A stretch of 64,000 nt of DNA, taken from the NCBI GenBank assembly GCA_039193195.1, contig JBCCWS010000002.1, positions 1-64,000 of the forward strand, in the 5' to 3' direction. Below are positions 8,312 to 16,545 of the stretch, piece after piece. The notes beneath the pieces are model-generated. The model saw only the letters and a list, made by a program, of their open reading frames with translations, had not been told where the DNA came from and searched no databases. This DNA comes from Pseudomonadota bacterium. Its GTDB lineage: Bacteria; Pseudomonadota; Gammaproteobacteria; Steroidobacterales; JBCBZW01. Position numbers and translations under genes: made by a program. How positions within the stretch are numbered: position 1 is the first letter of the stretch; every line of letters starts with the position of its first letter.

Positions 8312-10702
8312 GTGAGTAGGAACATGGCTCGCAACATGGCTTCTCTAGGCTGGGATCGCTTCTTCGCTTTGGTGCAGAAGTTAGAACTCCTCCCAAGCGA
8401 AGCACGGGATGGCGCGATTAGGGAAGAGGTGAGTCGGGGGGCGCCCCGCGAGTTGCTTTCCGCCGCCATGGCTTCCCTGAAAATGTCCAGCACCGAAAGC
8501 AGCATGAGCACGCCGGACTCCATTGGTGCCTACGAGATCGGGCGCCGGATCGGCGAGGGGGGCATGGGCGCAGTGTTCCTCGCCGAGCAACATGAACCTG
8601 TCCGGCGCCAGGTTGCCCTAAAGGTGGTCAAGCGGGGCATGGACACCGAGGAAGTGCTGTCCCGCTTCGCCGCCGAGCAGCAGGCGCTAGCCATGATGGA
8701 CCATCCGGCCATCGCCAAGATCTACGATGCCGGCGTCACGCCCGAAGGCCGACCCTACTTCGCTATGGAGTTTGTGCCTGGCGTCCCCATCACAGACCAC
8801 TGCGACGAGCACGAGCTTTCCGTTCGGGCTCGTCTGGATCTGTTCCTTCAGGTGTGCAAAGGCGTGCAGCACGCACATCAAAAGGCCGTCATCCACCGCG
8901 ACATCAAGCCCTCCAACGTGCTCGTCTCGATGCAAGACGGCGCGCCGGTTCCCAAACTCATCGATTTTGGCCTAGCAAAGGCAATCGGTCATCGGTTGAC
9001 CGACAAGACGGTGCACACGGAGTACGGCGCCTTCGTGGGCACGCTCGAGTACATGAGCCCGGAGCAGGCGGCAATGGACGGCCAGGACGTGGACACGGTG
9101 ACCGATGTCTATGCGCTAGGCGTGCTGCTGTACCAGTTGCTCGTGGGGGCGCTGCCGTTCGAGGCGCAGGCGCTTCGCAAGAGCGGTATCGAGGCGGCCC
9201 TTCGCACGATACGGGACGAGGAGCCACTCCGTCCTTCCCTTCGGCTCAGCTCGCTGCCCGATCAAGAATTAGTGGTAGCGGCGCGCCAGAGCTCACCGGC
9301 ATCGCTGCGGCGCGCGCTCACTGGCGATCTGGATTGGATCGTTTTGAAAGCGCTGGAGAAAGACCCCACGCGGCGCTACGGATCCGTGCAGGAGTTTGCT
9401 GCCGACATCCAGCGCCACTTGGGCGATCAAGCTGTGGTGGCGCGACCGCCGTCGGCCCTCTACCGGGCGGGCAAGTTTGCTCGCCGACATCGTGGCCCGG
9501 TCATTGGCTCATGCCTCGCTGCGCTCTTAGCCGCGGTCGCCATCTCCGGCCTCACGTATGGCTATTTCGCTGCCGTTCGTGCTCAAGCCGAAGCGCGCAC
9601 GCAAGCGGATATCTCGAACAAGGTGCTGGAGTTCGTCGAAGGACTCTTTCTCTTGCCATCGTCCGCGGAAGATAGGGCGAACCTCACTGCAACGGACATA
9701 CTGGAGCTAGGTCTCCTGGAAATCGACGAGCAGCTCGGCGGCCAACCAAGGTCGAAGGCCCGCCTGCTCGGCGCTATCGGCAATGTGTACTTGGGTCTCG
9801 GAAAGAAGGCTCAGGGCATGAAGCTCATCGAACAGGCGCGAACCACTCGAGAGAGCGCCCTGCCCGAGGGCCACCCCGACCTGATTTGGTCCCTGTGGGA
9901 TCAAGCCTGGGGATTTCACAACGTGGAAGAGTATGAAGCTGCGCGAGCCACTTACGTCGAGGTGGTGCGCAAGCTCAAAGCGGTTTACGGACCGTCTCAT
10001 GTCGACACCTTGGAGGCCATCGTAGATCTGGCGCACATCTACATTGATTTGGAGCAATACGACGATGCGATTTCCATTCTGCGGGACGTCGTTGGCCTCG
10101 ATAGCGGCAGGGCGAGCGACCTGAGCAGGCAGGCTGTACGCGCCATGTTCTACCGCGCCAGCGCCCTTTGGCGCAGCGGTCGTGTTAGCGCAGCAAAACC
10201 GCTACTCGAAGAGGCCTTGGGGAAGTACCGTGAGTACTTCGGGCCCCATCACGCAGCAACACTGATCGTCACGGCCAGGGTTGCCAGCCTCTATCTCACG
10301 GGCAACATGCAAGAGTTGGCTACGCCTCTGCTGTCCGAGTTGCTGGCTGCATATCGCCAGCGCGCCTCGATGGTGAACAGTTCTCCGGCAGACAAGATCC
10401 GCTTTGCAGAACTTGCCGTCACGTGCGAGCCGCTCTCGCTTCGAGATCCTGATGGCGCACTGCCCTTCGCACTAGCGGCGAATGAGTCGACCAACTGGAC
10501 CAATCCACGCTACCTCGATGTACTGGCGCGAGTGTATTTCCAGCTGAACGACGCAGAGAGGTCGATCGATCTACAGAAGCGGGGGATCGACCTGCTGCAC
10601 GCCGCGAGCCCCCTCCGCCCGGACATGGAGCGGCGTATGCGTGAGTACTTGGATCATCCGCATGGCACTCCCCCTCGCCCGCTTTCCAGCGTCGAGCGGT
10701 GA
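8312..10702 (+). CDS. Transmembrane Ser/Thr protein kinase with C-terminal TPR region
   Basis: A Pkn2-type bacterial kinase of about 796 residues. The kinase domain spans roughly residues 72-370. It has the glycine loop IGEGGMGAVF, the VALKVVKR lysine, the catalytic loop HRDIKPSN, the DFG motif (IDFGLAKA) and an APE-like MSPEQA. A hydrophobic segment at about 395-415 (SCLAALLAAVAISGLTYGYF) is a single transmembrane helix. The rest is helical repeats of TPR character with alternating YxxA and LGxxY motifs. It starts at GTG 8312 or ATG 8324 (preceded by GTGAGTAGGA). This architecture is usually encoded just downstream of an ECF-type sigma gene; here the nearest such gene is 4.8 kb away at 15477. 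The signal sensed is unknown. Confidence 0.9.
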   Translation: MSRNMARNMASLGWDRFFALVQKLELLPSEARDGAIREEVSRGAPRELLSAAMASLKMSSTESSMSTPDSIGAYEIGRRIGEGGMGAVFLAEQHEPVRRQVALKVVKRGMDTEEVLSRFAAEQQALAMMDHPAIAKIYDAGVTPEGRPYFAMEFVPGVPITDHCDEHELSVRARLDLFLQVCKGVQHAHQKAVIHRDIKPSNVLVSMQDGAPVPKLIDFGLAKAIGHRLTDKTVHTEYGAFVGTLEYMSPEQAAMDGQDVDTVTDVYALGVLLYQLLVGALPFEAQALRKSGIEAALRTIRDEEPLRPSLRLSSLPDQELVVAARQSSPASLRRALTGDLDWIVLKALEKDPTRRYGSVQEFAADIQRHLGDQAVVARPPSALYRAGKFARRHRGPVIGSCLAALLAAVAISGLTYGYFAAVRAQAEARTQADISNKVLEFVEGLFLLPSSAEDRANLTATDILELGLLEIDEQLGGQPRSKARLLGAIGNVYLGLGKKAQGMKLIEQARTTRESALPEGHPDLIWSLWDQAWGFHNVEEYEAARATYVEVVRKLKAVYGPSHVDTLEAIVDLAHIYIDLEQYDDAISILRDVVGLDSGRASDLSRQAVRAMFYRASALWRSGRVSAAKPLLEEALGKYREYFGPHHAATLIVTARVASLYLTGNMQELATPLLSELLAAYRQRASMVNSSPADKIRFAELAVTCEPLSLRDPDGALPFALAANESTNWTNPRYLDVLARVYFQLNDAERSIDLQKRGIDLLHAASPLRPDMERRMREYLDHPHGTPPRPLSSVER

Positions 10703-10727
10703 CCAGCAGCACGGTGCAGGGTCCGAG

Positions 10728-11063
10728 TCAGTACAGCACCACTTGCTTGAGACGACAATGACTACCATCAAAATCAGAGACTAGCTTTACTTGTTCGTTA
10801 GCAAACCTTGCACCCAGGAGCAAGCTGTGAATTTCCGGCAGGAGCGCGTCGGAACGATTCATCAGGGTGAGATCGGGCGACCCGTGCCCGCAGAGGGATG
10901 GTCGGCCCTCGAGGTAAACGATAAGCGCCTGACTCGACACGTTGCTCTTCAATACCAAGATATCCACCTTGCCAACCACTTCGCCATCGTAGGCGTGGGC
11001 GCTGGTGAAGGCCAGGAAGCACGCACCCACAACGCAGTACAACGACCTCTTCATGCTACTCAT
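10728..11063 (-). CDS. Small exported two-cysteine protein (paralogue family, member 1)
   Basis: A 111-residue precursor with a Sec signal peptide (basic MKRS, then a hydrophobic core ending in SAHA). The mature part has the layout shared with seven other small genes in this window. A beta-rich first half starts GEVVGKVDILVL. A first cysteine lies in PSLCGHG. Then comes an amphipathic stretch LPEIHSLLLGARFANEQVKLV and a last cysteine in SHCRLKQVVLY at the end. A GGAG Shine-Dalgarno precedes the ATG. The gene lies tail-to-tail with the kinase. No experimentally defined function is recognisable; the pattern loosely recalls OB-fold binding subunits of AB5 toxins, which is speculative. Confidence 0.7.
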   Translation of the reverse strand: MSSMKRSLYCVVGACFLAFTSAHAYDGEVVGKVDILVLKSNVSSQALIVYLEGRPSLCGHGSPDLTLMNRSDALLPEIHSLLLGARFANEQVKLVSDFDGSHCRLKQVVLY

Positions 11064-11433
11064 TCGTATCTCCTAGAGACAGAGTGTCCAAGGCAACCCG
11101 GTGGGATTTGGGATCTTCGTTGCTGCCGTTGTACATGGCGTGAGGCGCTGCGCTGGGTGGACATCCATGGCGCTATGCCCGCACCAACGCAAGCGTAGGG
11201 GCCATCACGCGTTGACGTGACCGATGCGCAGATCTTATTCCTTGCCCGATTTGAGCACCGGTTCCTAGCGGAGCGTTCGCCAGGGGGTCGTGCCCCGAAC
11301 GCTACGACACGTGCGCAGCGGCAAGGCGCAGGTAAGGTTCATACGCCATCTCGACGGAGGCGTGGGCAATTGGCTCAGCCAGGATCAGGTACGACTTTGC
11401 CGATAGTGGCGCCGACAGCGCCGAGGCAGACCC
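11064..11433. other. Intergenic region without a recognised gene
   Basis: This stretch separates the start of the small exported protein gene from the end of the Sel1-like gene. It includes an inverted repeat near 11265-11310 around GGGGTCGTGCCCC, not followed by a T-tract. No protein frame here shows family features. Confidence 0.4.
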
Positions 11434-12459
11434 TCAGAATTCGAGGGTCCATCCCTCGTTGTCACCCACTAGCAGTTCCTCAGCTCTTGCCAGCCCTTGC
11501 TCGATTTCGTGCGGGCGTAGGCGCAACGCAAGCTCGTCTGCCCGATCGAGGAGCCGCTGCACGTGACGGCCGATGATGCGCTCCAGATCCCGCCCGTAGC
11601 GGGCGTGGTAAAGCGATGCGTAGGCATAGTGAATGGCGAACGCGTCGATGAGGCCGTCGGGGCGAGTGCCTGCCTCGAACTCGCGCAGACTGCGTTCGCG
11701 GAGTTCCGGCAGCACGTCGACGTAGCCGCTGGCGCGGACCTCATCCACCATGGCAGCGGCGGCCGCGGGATCTTGTTCCCCAATGGCCCGCGCATACTCC
11801 ATCTTCACCCCCGCGTTCGTGCCCTCGGCGGCGCGTTGTAGCCACGCCAAGCGCGTCTGGCGATCCACCCGTTCCACCCCTAGGCAGTGCTTGTACACGG
11901 TGTTGAGAATGTCGCAGAACTCCTCGAGCTTGGTAGGTTCGACACGAGACAGGTTGCCGGTAAGCCAGTTTATCTGATGCGTCTGCATCAGCAATTCGGT
12001 GGCGGTCTCCAGGCCTGCGGGATCCGCTGGGACGGACGCGCAGGACTTCTGTATGTCGTATACGTTCTTGGCGGCTGCGGCATCGCCCGCCCGCGCCCGC
12101 GCCAGGAGATCGGGGAGCTTGGACGCGTAGGGCGGTGGCGTATAGAGAGGCGGTTCGAATCCGCCTCTACGCCAGGTCATGGGCACCGGTGCGCCCTCAC
12201 CAACGCACACGTGGCCGAGCGGGCAGGCCAGCACTGTGTGCGATGGAGGTTGGTTGCCGGACGTGCGGTTCGTAGCCGGTCGCCTCGCCGGCGCGGTGGC
12301 TTTACTGTCGCTCGCTCGGGTGGCTGGCGAGGCTTGCAACTCGTGCTCGGCCCGCGTGTTGACTGGTGACGGGGGCTGGTCTTGCAGCAGCCACACGCCT
12401 ATCCCGAGTGCGACGGTCACGGTAAGCGCAGCCGCGCGCCTTGGCCATCTCATAGGCAT
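11434..12459 (-). CDS. Membrane-anchored protein with Sel1-like helical region
   Basis: About 341 residues from the preferred ATG at 12459 (MPMRWPRRAA). One hydrophobic segment, AALTVTVALGIGVWLL, forms an uncleaved anchor or signal. A low-complexity Pro/Ala/Thr linker follows, then a helical domain with Sel1/TPR-like spacing (ARARAGDAAAAKNVYDIQ; LAWLQRAAEGTNAGVKMEYARAI). A cysteine pair (CDILNTVYKHC) may form a disulphide outside the cytoplasm. The gene at 23919 has the same architecture, so the two look like distant paralogues. Function is unknown. Sel1-like proteins usually act as protein-interaction scaffolds. Confidence 0.65.
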   Translation of the reverse strand: MPMRWPRRAAALTVTVALGIGVWLLQDQPPSPVNTRAEHELQASPATRASDSKATAPARRPATNRTSGNQPPSHTVLACPLGHVCVGEGAPVPMTWRRGGFEPPLYTPPPYASKLPDLLARARAGDAAAAKNVYDIQKSCASVPADPAGLETATELLMQTHQINWLTGNLSRVEPTKLEEFCDILNTVYKHCLGVERVDRQTRLAWLQRAAEGTNAGVKMEYARAIGEQDPAAAAAMVDEVRASGYVDVLPELRERSLREFEAGTRPDGLIDAFAIHYAYASLYHARYGRDLERIIGRHVQRLLDRADELALRLRPHEIEQGLARAEELLVGDNEGWTLEF

Positions 12460-12668
12460 CTGCTCATCATTCTTCGTGCCTCTGTTGAGAGCGAACCGTC
12501 GGGGCATCTCGGACTCGCGGCTTCCGTCGGGCTGCACCGCATAACCTGGGGAACGCTGCCTTGCAGAATCTGGGTTAAATAGTTTGTACGCCCCGGCGGA
12601 AGATGTTCAACGAACTTCTAACTCAGGACACTAGCTAGTGGGTCGCTTGGTAGATAAGGTGCCGCTCA

Positions 12669-12790
12669 GCGAGCAGCACGGGCGCCAGGGCAAGGCGGAC
12701 GAATGCAGCCATAGCCGAGCTATGGCTGCATTCGACCAACGCCGCGATGGCGCCCGTGTTACTCGCCCTTCGGGTCTGCCCAGGGGCAGC
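12669..12790. repeat. Hairpin-centred intergenic repeat, copy 1
   Basis: A perfect 15-bp inverted repeat (CGAATGCAGCCATAG at 12700-12714 and its complement at 12720-12734) with a 5-base loop is nested inside a second imperfect inverted repeat. The outer arms (12669-12687 and 12748-12766) match at 17 of 19 positions. To the right lie CCAACG and TGCCCAGGGGCAGC. A diverged copy lies at 16429-16514, sharing TTC, CAACG, ATGG and TGCCC-AGGGGC blocks in the same order. It is non-coding. It may be a REP- or MITE-like element; no transposase is nearby. Confidence 0.6.
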
Positions 12791-12973
12791 ATCCGCTACT
12801 CTCTGCCGCCCAGCACCCGAGAGTACTTCACTCCGCACGGCGTAGGCGTGCGGGCGCTCGATGGTACGTGAGACCCTTCGATGGCTTCGAGAACACGCTC
12901 TTTCAGGGCGCGGAAGCGATCGACGGGGACGCGATGTCCCCGTGCGCGGATGAGCGATGGCAAGACGTCTTCG

Positions 12974-13291
12974 CTACTCCTCCAACCAGATTCCCGTTGC
13001 CGTCAAACCGCTAAAGCGACACCCCTCATCCACCAGGATGCGTATCGGTCTGCCGGCGGAATAGGCGAGCAGAGCGGCGCGATAAGCAGCTTCACCAAGC
13101 GTCGCACCGGAGTCGAAGAAGAACTTGCCTGGACTGCCGCAATCGCTGATCGTGCCCGTGGTGAAAACGGTGTAGCCATCTTGCACGACCACTTCCTTCA
13201 CGTGCACGGGCCCGTACCAATACGCCGCATTCGCTGAGGTGGAAAGACACGCGGCAGTCGCCGCCAAGACAAGCGCTTTGAGTTTTCCCAT
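12974..13291 (-). CDS. Small exported two-cysteine protein (paralogue family, member 2)
   Basis: A 105-residue precursor starting MGKLKALVLAATAACL, with an ANA cleavage site. The ATG at 13291 is preceded by AGAGGAAC, which decides it over the longer frame from 13372. The mature part begins AYWYGPVHVKEVVV, has the first conserved cysteine in ISDCGSPGKFFFDSG, the amphipathic segment AAYRAALLAYSAGRPIRILV and the second cysteine in DEGCRFSG. This is the same layout as the other family members. Between its stop and the upstream repeat lies a short hairpin (ACGGGGAC at 12923-12930 with its complement at 12936-12943), a possible transcript end without a T-tract. Function unknown. Confidence 0.75.
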   Translation of the reverse strand: MGKLKALVLAATAACLSTSANAAYWYGPVHVKEVVVQDGYTVFTTGTISDCGSPGKFFFDSGATLGEAAYRAALLAYSAGRPIRILVDEGCRFSGLTATGIWLEE

Positions 13292-13368
13292 GCTCTGTTC
13301 CTCTTGTTGATGCCGACGTTTCCAAGCGAAGCTACACGCTGTCGGCCGTGGGTGCCCATTAACAACCT

Positions 13369-15012
13369 TCACAAAATCACCGAGAGCAGCGCTGCCCGGT
13401 AGCTATCGACGAAGCGAAGCTCGTCGATCAGCTGATTGCGTTCATCACGCGTAATGCACAGATGGGTCTCGTTGGTGGCTGGCGAGTAGGTGGCATCGAA
13501 CGGCGTGGACTTCCTGCCGCTGAGCAGCTCGTTGGCGATGTCGTCGTAGAAGTCGCCCGTGTAAGCTAAGGCGCTTTTGGTGGGAATGAAGTTCGTATAG
13601 CGCACGCGCTGGTCGACAGCGTCGATCTTGTCGTCGTCGCGTAGTACCTCGGCGAGTTCGTTCGCGAAGTCGGAAACGGAGCCCGGTGCCCCGTCCAGCG
13701 CTTCGCCTGTGGCACGGTACGACACCGAACGATCGTTGCCACCCAAGGTGGCACGCACGTCTCCATAGAACACCTCGCGCCGCCCCGATGCAGGCTCTGC
13801 CCGCAGGTCCAAGCGCTGATCAGAGCTGCCGCCGCTGCCGGTGCCGAACACCATGCCGTCGGCGGGCTCCAGGTCGTAGCCATTGAGCTTGACGACCCTG
13901 GCGCCGCGATTCGACCCGTTGGAGAAGGCAACCATTCGTGCGACGCGCGGATAGTCTCCCATTTGCGCTAACTCGTTGAGTAAATGAATGTGTTCAGAGG
14001 CAGGCTTCAGGTCCACGTCATAAGACGTCTCAAGATCGTTGTCCCATAAGCCATCGCCCTCGACGGGCAAGCTCTCGTAGGGGAACAGCGCAGAGCCTGT
14101 GATGTGATGGCGTAGGAGCTGACGTGCGCCGGGCGAGTCGATCGAACGCCAGCGGTCGCTGGCCTGGGCGCTGACGCGTTGGAGCCAATGCGTGGTGTAC
14201 TGGATTGCAGGCGAGATGTTCGCGCCAAGGTGAGGTGAATCGTAGCTGATCAGGGTGGCGATACGGTGGGCGGTGTTGTCCTGCTCCATCGACAGCAGCG
14301 CATAGCGCGCGACGATCCCACCCATGCTCGGCCCAACGAGGGCGATGGGGGCGAGTCCGGTGGTGTGGTCCTCAAGCTGTTGCAGGATGGAGGTGAGCAC
14401 GCCGGCGTGGCCACGCACGTCGCCTTCACCCTGGTCAAAGTCCACCAACACTACGTCGTAGCCGTTGGCGAGCACCTCGTTGAGCAAGTTGGACTGACTC
14501 AGGAGACCGTACATGCACTGCCAGGTGCGCGTGGATCCCCGATCGAAACCATCAGGTATGACGACGGGACGATCGAAGACGCCGTCATCGCCGATGAAGA
14601 TGACACCCACGCCCGTAGCGCTGCCTGCGGGGTCGTAACCGTGCAAGGTGCGGTAGGGGATGCGATGAGGAACGTTGCCTAGTTCATCGTCACACATGAA
14701 GCGCTCCGTTTCCTCGGGTTGCGTTGCCGGGGGTTCCGCGGCGCAGAAGGAGTCCGGCGGCGGTGGCGGCGGGTTCGGGCCCTCGCAAGTGCCGAAGGGG
14801 GGCAGGGCGTCGGGCTCAGTGATGTTGCAGAACTCATTGCCTTGGCAGTCCGCATCGCTAAAGCAAATGCTGGCCACGCTTGCGCCGCTCGCCAAAACGC
14901 CCACCGCAAGCGTGGCGAGTGTTCGCTGCAAGACCTCGCACCCTTCGAGCAGCAGGCGGTGAGCTGATCGGCGCAAACCGGGGGTCATGGTGGTGTGCAA
15001 GTTCCGTGTCAT
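13369..15012 (-). CDS. Secreted lipase-like alpha/beta hydrolase
   Basis: A 547-residue exported protein. The ATG at 15012 has a strong GAGGAG seven bases upstream. The signal peptide covers roughly the first 40 residues and is followed by a cysteine-rich stretch (CFSDADCQGNEFC) and a proline linker. The hydrolase core carries the nucleophile elbow GPSMGG near residue 229, followed by YDSPHLGANISPAIQ, a typical lipase-like strand after the elbow. A strand-turn aspartate region (VVLVDFDQGEGD) precedes it. It resembles PGAP1/GPI-lipase-like and esterase families rather than a classical lipase with foldase. No foldase or type II secretion gene adjoins it. Substrate unknown. Confidence 0.75.
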   Translation of the reverse strand: MTRNLHTTMTPGLRRSAHRLLLEGCEVLQRTLATLAVGVLASGASVASICFSDADCQGNEFCNITEPDALPPFGTCEGPNPPPPPPDSFCAAEPPATQPEETERFMCDDELGNVPHRIPYRTLHGYDPAGSATGVGVIFIGDDGVFDRPVVIPDGFDRGSTRTWQCMYGLLSQSNLLNEVLANGYDVVLVDFDQGEGDVRGHAGVLTSILQQLEDHTTGLAPIALVGPSMGGIVARYALLSMEQDNTAHRIATLISYDSPHLGANISPAIQYTTHWLQRVSAQASDRWRSIDSPGARQLLRHHITGSALFPYESLPVEGDGLWDNDLETSYDVDLKPASEHIHLLNELAQMGDYPRVARMVAFSNGSNRGARVVKLNGYDLEPADGMVFGTGSGGSSDQRLDLRAEPASGRREVFYGDVRATLGGNDRSVSYRATGEALDGAPGSVSDFANELAEVLRDDDKIDAVDQRVRYTNFIPTKSALAYTGDFYDDIANELLSGRKSTPFDATYSPATNETHLCITRDERNQLIDELRFVDSYRAALLSVIL

Positions 15013-15476
15013 GTCGACTCCTCGTTCGTCGGGGGCGCCCGGGCTGGACCGGATGGCCGACCACATGGCTGATCTAGCGATACGTGGCGTAGACAAGGGC
15101 GACGACACGACAAGCCGCGACCTCGCTGTTGAGACGGCCAAGCGCACCTCTCATACTCGGATTTGAAACGGCAGATGGCGCCACCGAAGCAGTCCTGATG
15201 GCGTGTGACTGCTCAAAGCCCAATCCACTTCTGCTGCGAACTCGGTACGAGCCAGAGCACCTGATAATCGCGATGTCCAGTTTCAGCGCGAGTTCTCGCC
15301 ACGTAGAATGGGTGAGCTGCGAAGCGCTGGTGAAGCGCTCGCGTACCTTCGCGCGCGGCCCCCCCGCTGGGTCGATCAAGGATGCGTAAGCCTCTGAGAC
15401 AGCGCCGGAACCGATCGACGTGCGGCCTGCCAAACGCCTGCTCGGCGTCACCAGACAGCGGTCCGAGGAAGGGTGG

Positions 15477-16052
15477 ATGGACATGAGTGAAATCAACGAT
15501 CAGCCAATCAGCTGGGATGACCTGGAGGGGCTCCTCTCGGAAGCCAAGGCGATGGCAAGGGGCCTGCTGGCGCACGAGCTGAGTAATTCTCTACGCAGCA
15601 CCGAGCTGGTGCTTACGGCCCTGGGAAGGCTACGACGCTCGGATCAGGATTGGGCCGAGGTGGAGTGGGAAAACCGAAAGTACTTCTTTGGTGCTCTGTA
15701 CAAGGCGATGCGCAGGGCATTGACCGACCACGCGCGACGGCGCAAGGCAGAGAAGCGTGCGCCAGAAGTGCGTCTCGAACCCGAGCAGTTCGCGAAGGCG
15801 CTGAACGATGCCGACATCCAGGCGTCCGTGGAGCAGCAACCAGCATTGATCGAGCAGCTGATGTTGTCGCTGGAAGAGCTGCGACATCGTGAGCCCGACT
15901 GGGTGACGATGATCGAGCACCGCTACTTTGGCGGTCTCACACTGGAGGAGACCGGAAGAATGATGGGCGTCAACGCGCGGACGATTCAGCGTTGGTGGCT
16001 GCAGGCACGTCTGGTGCTGTTTGATGCCGTTCGGGAGGGTATGGAGAGGTGA
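15477..16052 (+). CDS. ECF-type RNA polymerase sigma factor (Sigma70_ECF group)
   Basis: A 191-residue sigma factor of the group typically paired with Pkn-type Ser/Thr kinases. Region 2 is seen in NRKYFFGALYKAMRRALTDHARRRKAEKR. Region 4 is seen in LEELRHREPDWVTMIEHRYFGGLTLEETGRMMGVNARTIQRWWLQARLVL, with a helix-turn-helix and RTIQRWW recognition helix. GAGGAAGGG precedes ATG 15477; a second in-frame ATG follows at 15483. No anti-sigma factor is next to it. The kinase at 8312 is the expected kind of partner but is separated by several oppositely oriented genes. Confidence 0.88.
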   Translation: MDMSEINDQPISWDDLEGLLSEAKAMARGLLAHELSNSLRSTELVLTALGRLRRSDQDWAEVEWENRKYFFGALYKAMRRALTDHARRRKAEKRAPEVRLEPEQFAKALNDADIQASVEQQPALIEQLMLSLEELRHREPDWVTMIEHRYFGGLTLEETGRMMGVNARTIQRWWLQARLVLFDAVREGMER

Positions 16053-16275
16053 GCCGATTGCACCCACTTCTGTGATGTTTGCTGCGAGCTCCCACTCGCC
16101 TTCGGCCTTCAGCTCGTCGACGACGGGGTTTAGGTGGGCGGCGCCACCACCCACGATGCTTGGACTTCGCTCTTCCGTGCTGCTTGCGCAGCATCCGGAG
16201 CGATGATCTTCATGTCGCCCTTGACGCCAGGCACGTGCCCACGAAGCCGAGGTCCACGCGCTTCTCATTGATGAG
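16049..16275 (-). pseudogene. Possible aconitase-like gene remnant
   Basis: Reading the minus strand gives protein-like fragments in different frames: NEKRVDLGFVGTC, then PGVKGDMKIIAPDAAQAARK, then QASWVVAPPT, a stop, and after a frame change NPVVDELKAEGEWEL. The order and spacing of FVGTC, WVVAPPT and LKAEG recall the FIGSC...LWxAPPT...LTEEGYY stretch of aconitase/AcnB-type proteins. Frameshifts and a stop rule out a functional gene. The assignment rests on short motifs only. Confidence 0.3.
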
Positions 16276-16428
16276 ATCCAGATCGACGACCTATTCGGCG
16301 CCCGGTCTGCGAACAGAGCGCCAATGTGTGTGCCTCGATGATGTGAATCTTGGAAGGGCATTGTACGCACCACGCCCCTTGCTTGGAGAGGCAGGCCCGC
16401 ACTCCAGCCGCGCGAACGCAGGGCGCGG

Positions 16429-16514
16429 GAAGCCATCTGTAGCCGCAGCTACAGATGGCTTCAGGCAACGCGGAATGGAGGGCGGACTCGTGCAGCGGTG
16501 CCCTAGGGGCCGCC
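16429..16514. repeat. Hairpin-centred intergenic repeat, copy 2
   Basis: A perfect 15-bp inverted repeat (GAAGCCATCTGTAGC at 16429-16443, complement at 16448-16462) with a 4-base loop is followed by CAACGCGG, ATGGAGGGCGG and TGCCCTAGGGGCCGCC. The right flank matches the copy at 12669 block by block. The stem sequence differs between copies but stays fully self-complementary, so the structure is conserved rather than the sequence. Confidence 0.55.
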
Positions 16515-16545
16515 AACGAAGGCCCGTCCAGCCATGGTGTGACGC

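Noticed and set aside
12669..12790. Integron attC site
   Set aside because: The hairpin is strong, but the required RYYYAAC and GTRRRY-type ends are not in the correct positions and no integrase is nearby.
12923..12943. Intrinsic terminator after the small exported gene at 12974
   Set aside because: The 8-bp hairpin is real but no T-tract follows on the minus strand, so I do not call a terminator.
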